From contig JAFGRZ010000041.1 of NCBI GenBank assembly GCA_016934895.1, forward strand, positions 1 to 5,107: a stretch of DNA of 5,107 nucleotides, given 5' to 3'. Origin of the DNA: Candidatus Aminicenantota bacterium (GTDB taxonomy: Bacteria > Acidobacteriota > Aminicenantia > Aminicenantales > UBA8522). A program made the position numbers and the translations under genes. Shown here one piece after another: positions 4,445-5,107 of this stretch. The notes under the pieces are model-generated. The model did no database searches and was not told where the DNA came from. It saw only the letters and a list, made by a program, of their open reading frames with translations. Position 1 is the first letter of the stretch, and every line of letters begins with the position of its first letter.

Positions 4445-5107
4445 TCATTCCGGGCTGGGACCGAGCGCGGATATATAGCGGTCCAGCCCAATCCTGCGGA
4501 CGATCTGGAGAGCGTCCGCGTTCGTCAGTCCCCTGTTCTGCCGGAGCGATTCGAGGATGCGGATGATGGACAGGGCGACCTCCGCCGTCTGGCCGGCCGT
4601 CTCTTGCTTGTCTTTGAGGAAGCCGATGACTTCGAAGAGGACGACATTGGCTTCCCCGTAGGTGATCGCATCGCGGCGGCCGTAGCGCTTCACCCAGTCC
4701 GGCCGGGAGAGGACGTCGTTGACGTGAGACTGAATGAGGAAAGTGGCCCGGCCGATGAGCTTGAGATTGCTCGGGCTGACGTTGGTCATGGTGTTGCCGA
4801 TCGTCCGGCCAAGGCGTGTCATCACCGCCGTCGAATGGGCGTTGAGGAGCATCTTCAGGCCGATCTCGCGGCGCAGGCCGAGAGGATCGTTGGCGCCGGA
4901 GATTGCGAGGGGCACATAGGGGCCGGAAGCACCGGGCAGGAGGTCGGAAATCGCGGCGGCGGGTTTGTCCGCGGCCGCGATCACGGCCAGCCGGGCTCCG
5001 TTTTTCAAGCAGAGGCCGGCGAACTCACGGAACGGCGAGCGGGCCTCCAATGGGGCGTCGGCCTCTTCGCCCGCGAGGATGATGACGCCGAGGTCGTCCT
5101 TTTGCGG
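4445..5107 (-). CDS. MurQ/GCKR-type SIS-domain protein, C-terminal part (5' end outside window)
   Basis: The frame is open to the right edge and ends at TGA 4447-4445; 220 residues are visible. A TTG at 5050 could be called a start, but the frame continues in register through it, so the gene is truncated by the window. The hallmark is NDPLGLRREIGLKMLLNAHS and the following TRLGRTIGNTMTNVSPSNLK. It corresponds to the KLVLNMLSTG...LGKVYGNLMVDV block of MurQ (N-acetylmuramate 6-phosphate etherase) and to the second SIS domain of glucokinase regulatory protein, which shares the DPL turn. The usual SIS phosphate-binding Ser-rich loop is not seen in the expected strand (LGVIILAGEEADAP), and the MurQ C-terminal helical domain is replaced by a helical tail (from KRYGRR on) I do not recognise. 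Catalytic MurQ glutamates would be outside the window. It may be a sugar-phosphate-binding regulator or a MurQ paralog. Convergent with the operon, 22 bases away. Confidence 0.75.
   Translation of the reverse strand, partial: PQKDDLGVIILAGEEADAPLEARSPFREFAGLCLKNGARLAVIAAADKPAAAISDLLPGASGPYVPLAISGANDPLGLRREIGLKMLLNAHSTAVMTRLGRTIGNTMTNVSPSNLKLIGRATFLIQSHVNDVLSRPDWVKRYGRRDAITYGEANVVLFEVIGFLKDKQETAGQTAEVALSIIRILESLRQNRGLTNADALQIVRRIGLDRYISALGPSPE

Noticed and set aside
3256..4491. 411-codon open frame on the - strand
   Set aside because: It lies antisense to the aminomutase, which has complete radical SAM and PLP motifs. The frame is open only because of GC-rich codon bias and shows no recognisable domain.

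Overview
The window is GC-rich bacterial DNA. It carries one four-gene operon on the + strand (686-4422), preceded by a 685-base AT/GC-mosaic regulatory region and followed by a convergent, 5'-truncated gene on the - strand (4445-5107). No rRNA, tRNA, IS element or CRISPR array is visible. A sigma-54-type promoter, GC-rich codon choice and a tightly packed operon fit several anaerobe-rich Gram-negative phyla (Aminicenantes, Acidobacteriota and Desulfobacterota are my guesses). The sequence alone does not fix the taxon.

Region 1-685: the left edge may hold the first codons of a divergent - strand gene. Next come a set of mutually exclusive hairpin arms (138-168), an A/T tract (179-202), a possible 40-residue small ORF with a good ribosome binding site (231-353), an inverted repeat (394-436), a near-consensus sigma-54 promoter (448-462), a dyad (496-531), a sigma-70-type promoter (539-566) and a possible 12-codon leader ORF (632-670).

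Region 686-4422: two tandem paralogous D-Ala-D-Ala-ligase-like ATP-grasp ligases, a small GNAT acetyltransferase and a KamA-family radical SAM/PLP aminomutase. Adjacent genes overlap by 83 and 16 bases, and the last gap is 17 bases, so they are very likely co-transcribed and translationally coupled. The aminomutase keeps the residues that bind SAM, PLP and both ends of lysine in lysine 2,3-aminomutase, so beta-lysine (or a close beta-amino acid) is the likely building block. The two ligases could join it to other carboxylates or amines, and the GNAT enzyme could acetylate an amine. Together they look like a small pathway for an acylated or peptide-linked beta-amino acid: an osmolyte, a small peptide metabolite or a cell-envelope modification. 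I know of no characterised system with this exact gene set; the product is inference.

Region 4445-5107 (- strand): the C-terminal part of a MurQ/GCKR-type SIS-domain protein, convergent with the operon and 22 bases from it. It is unlikely to share regulation with the operon.
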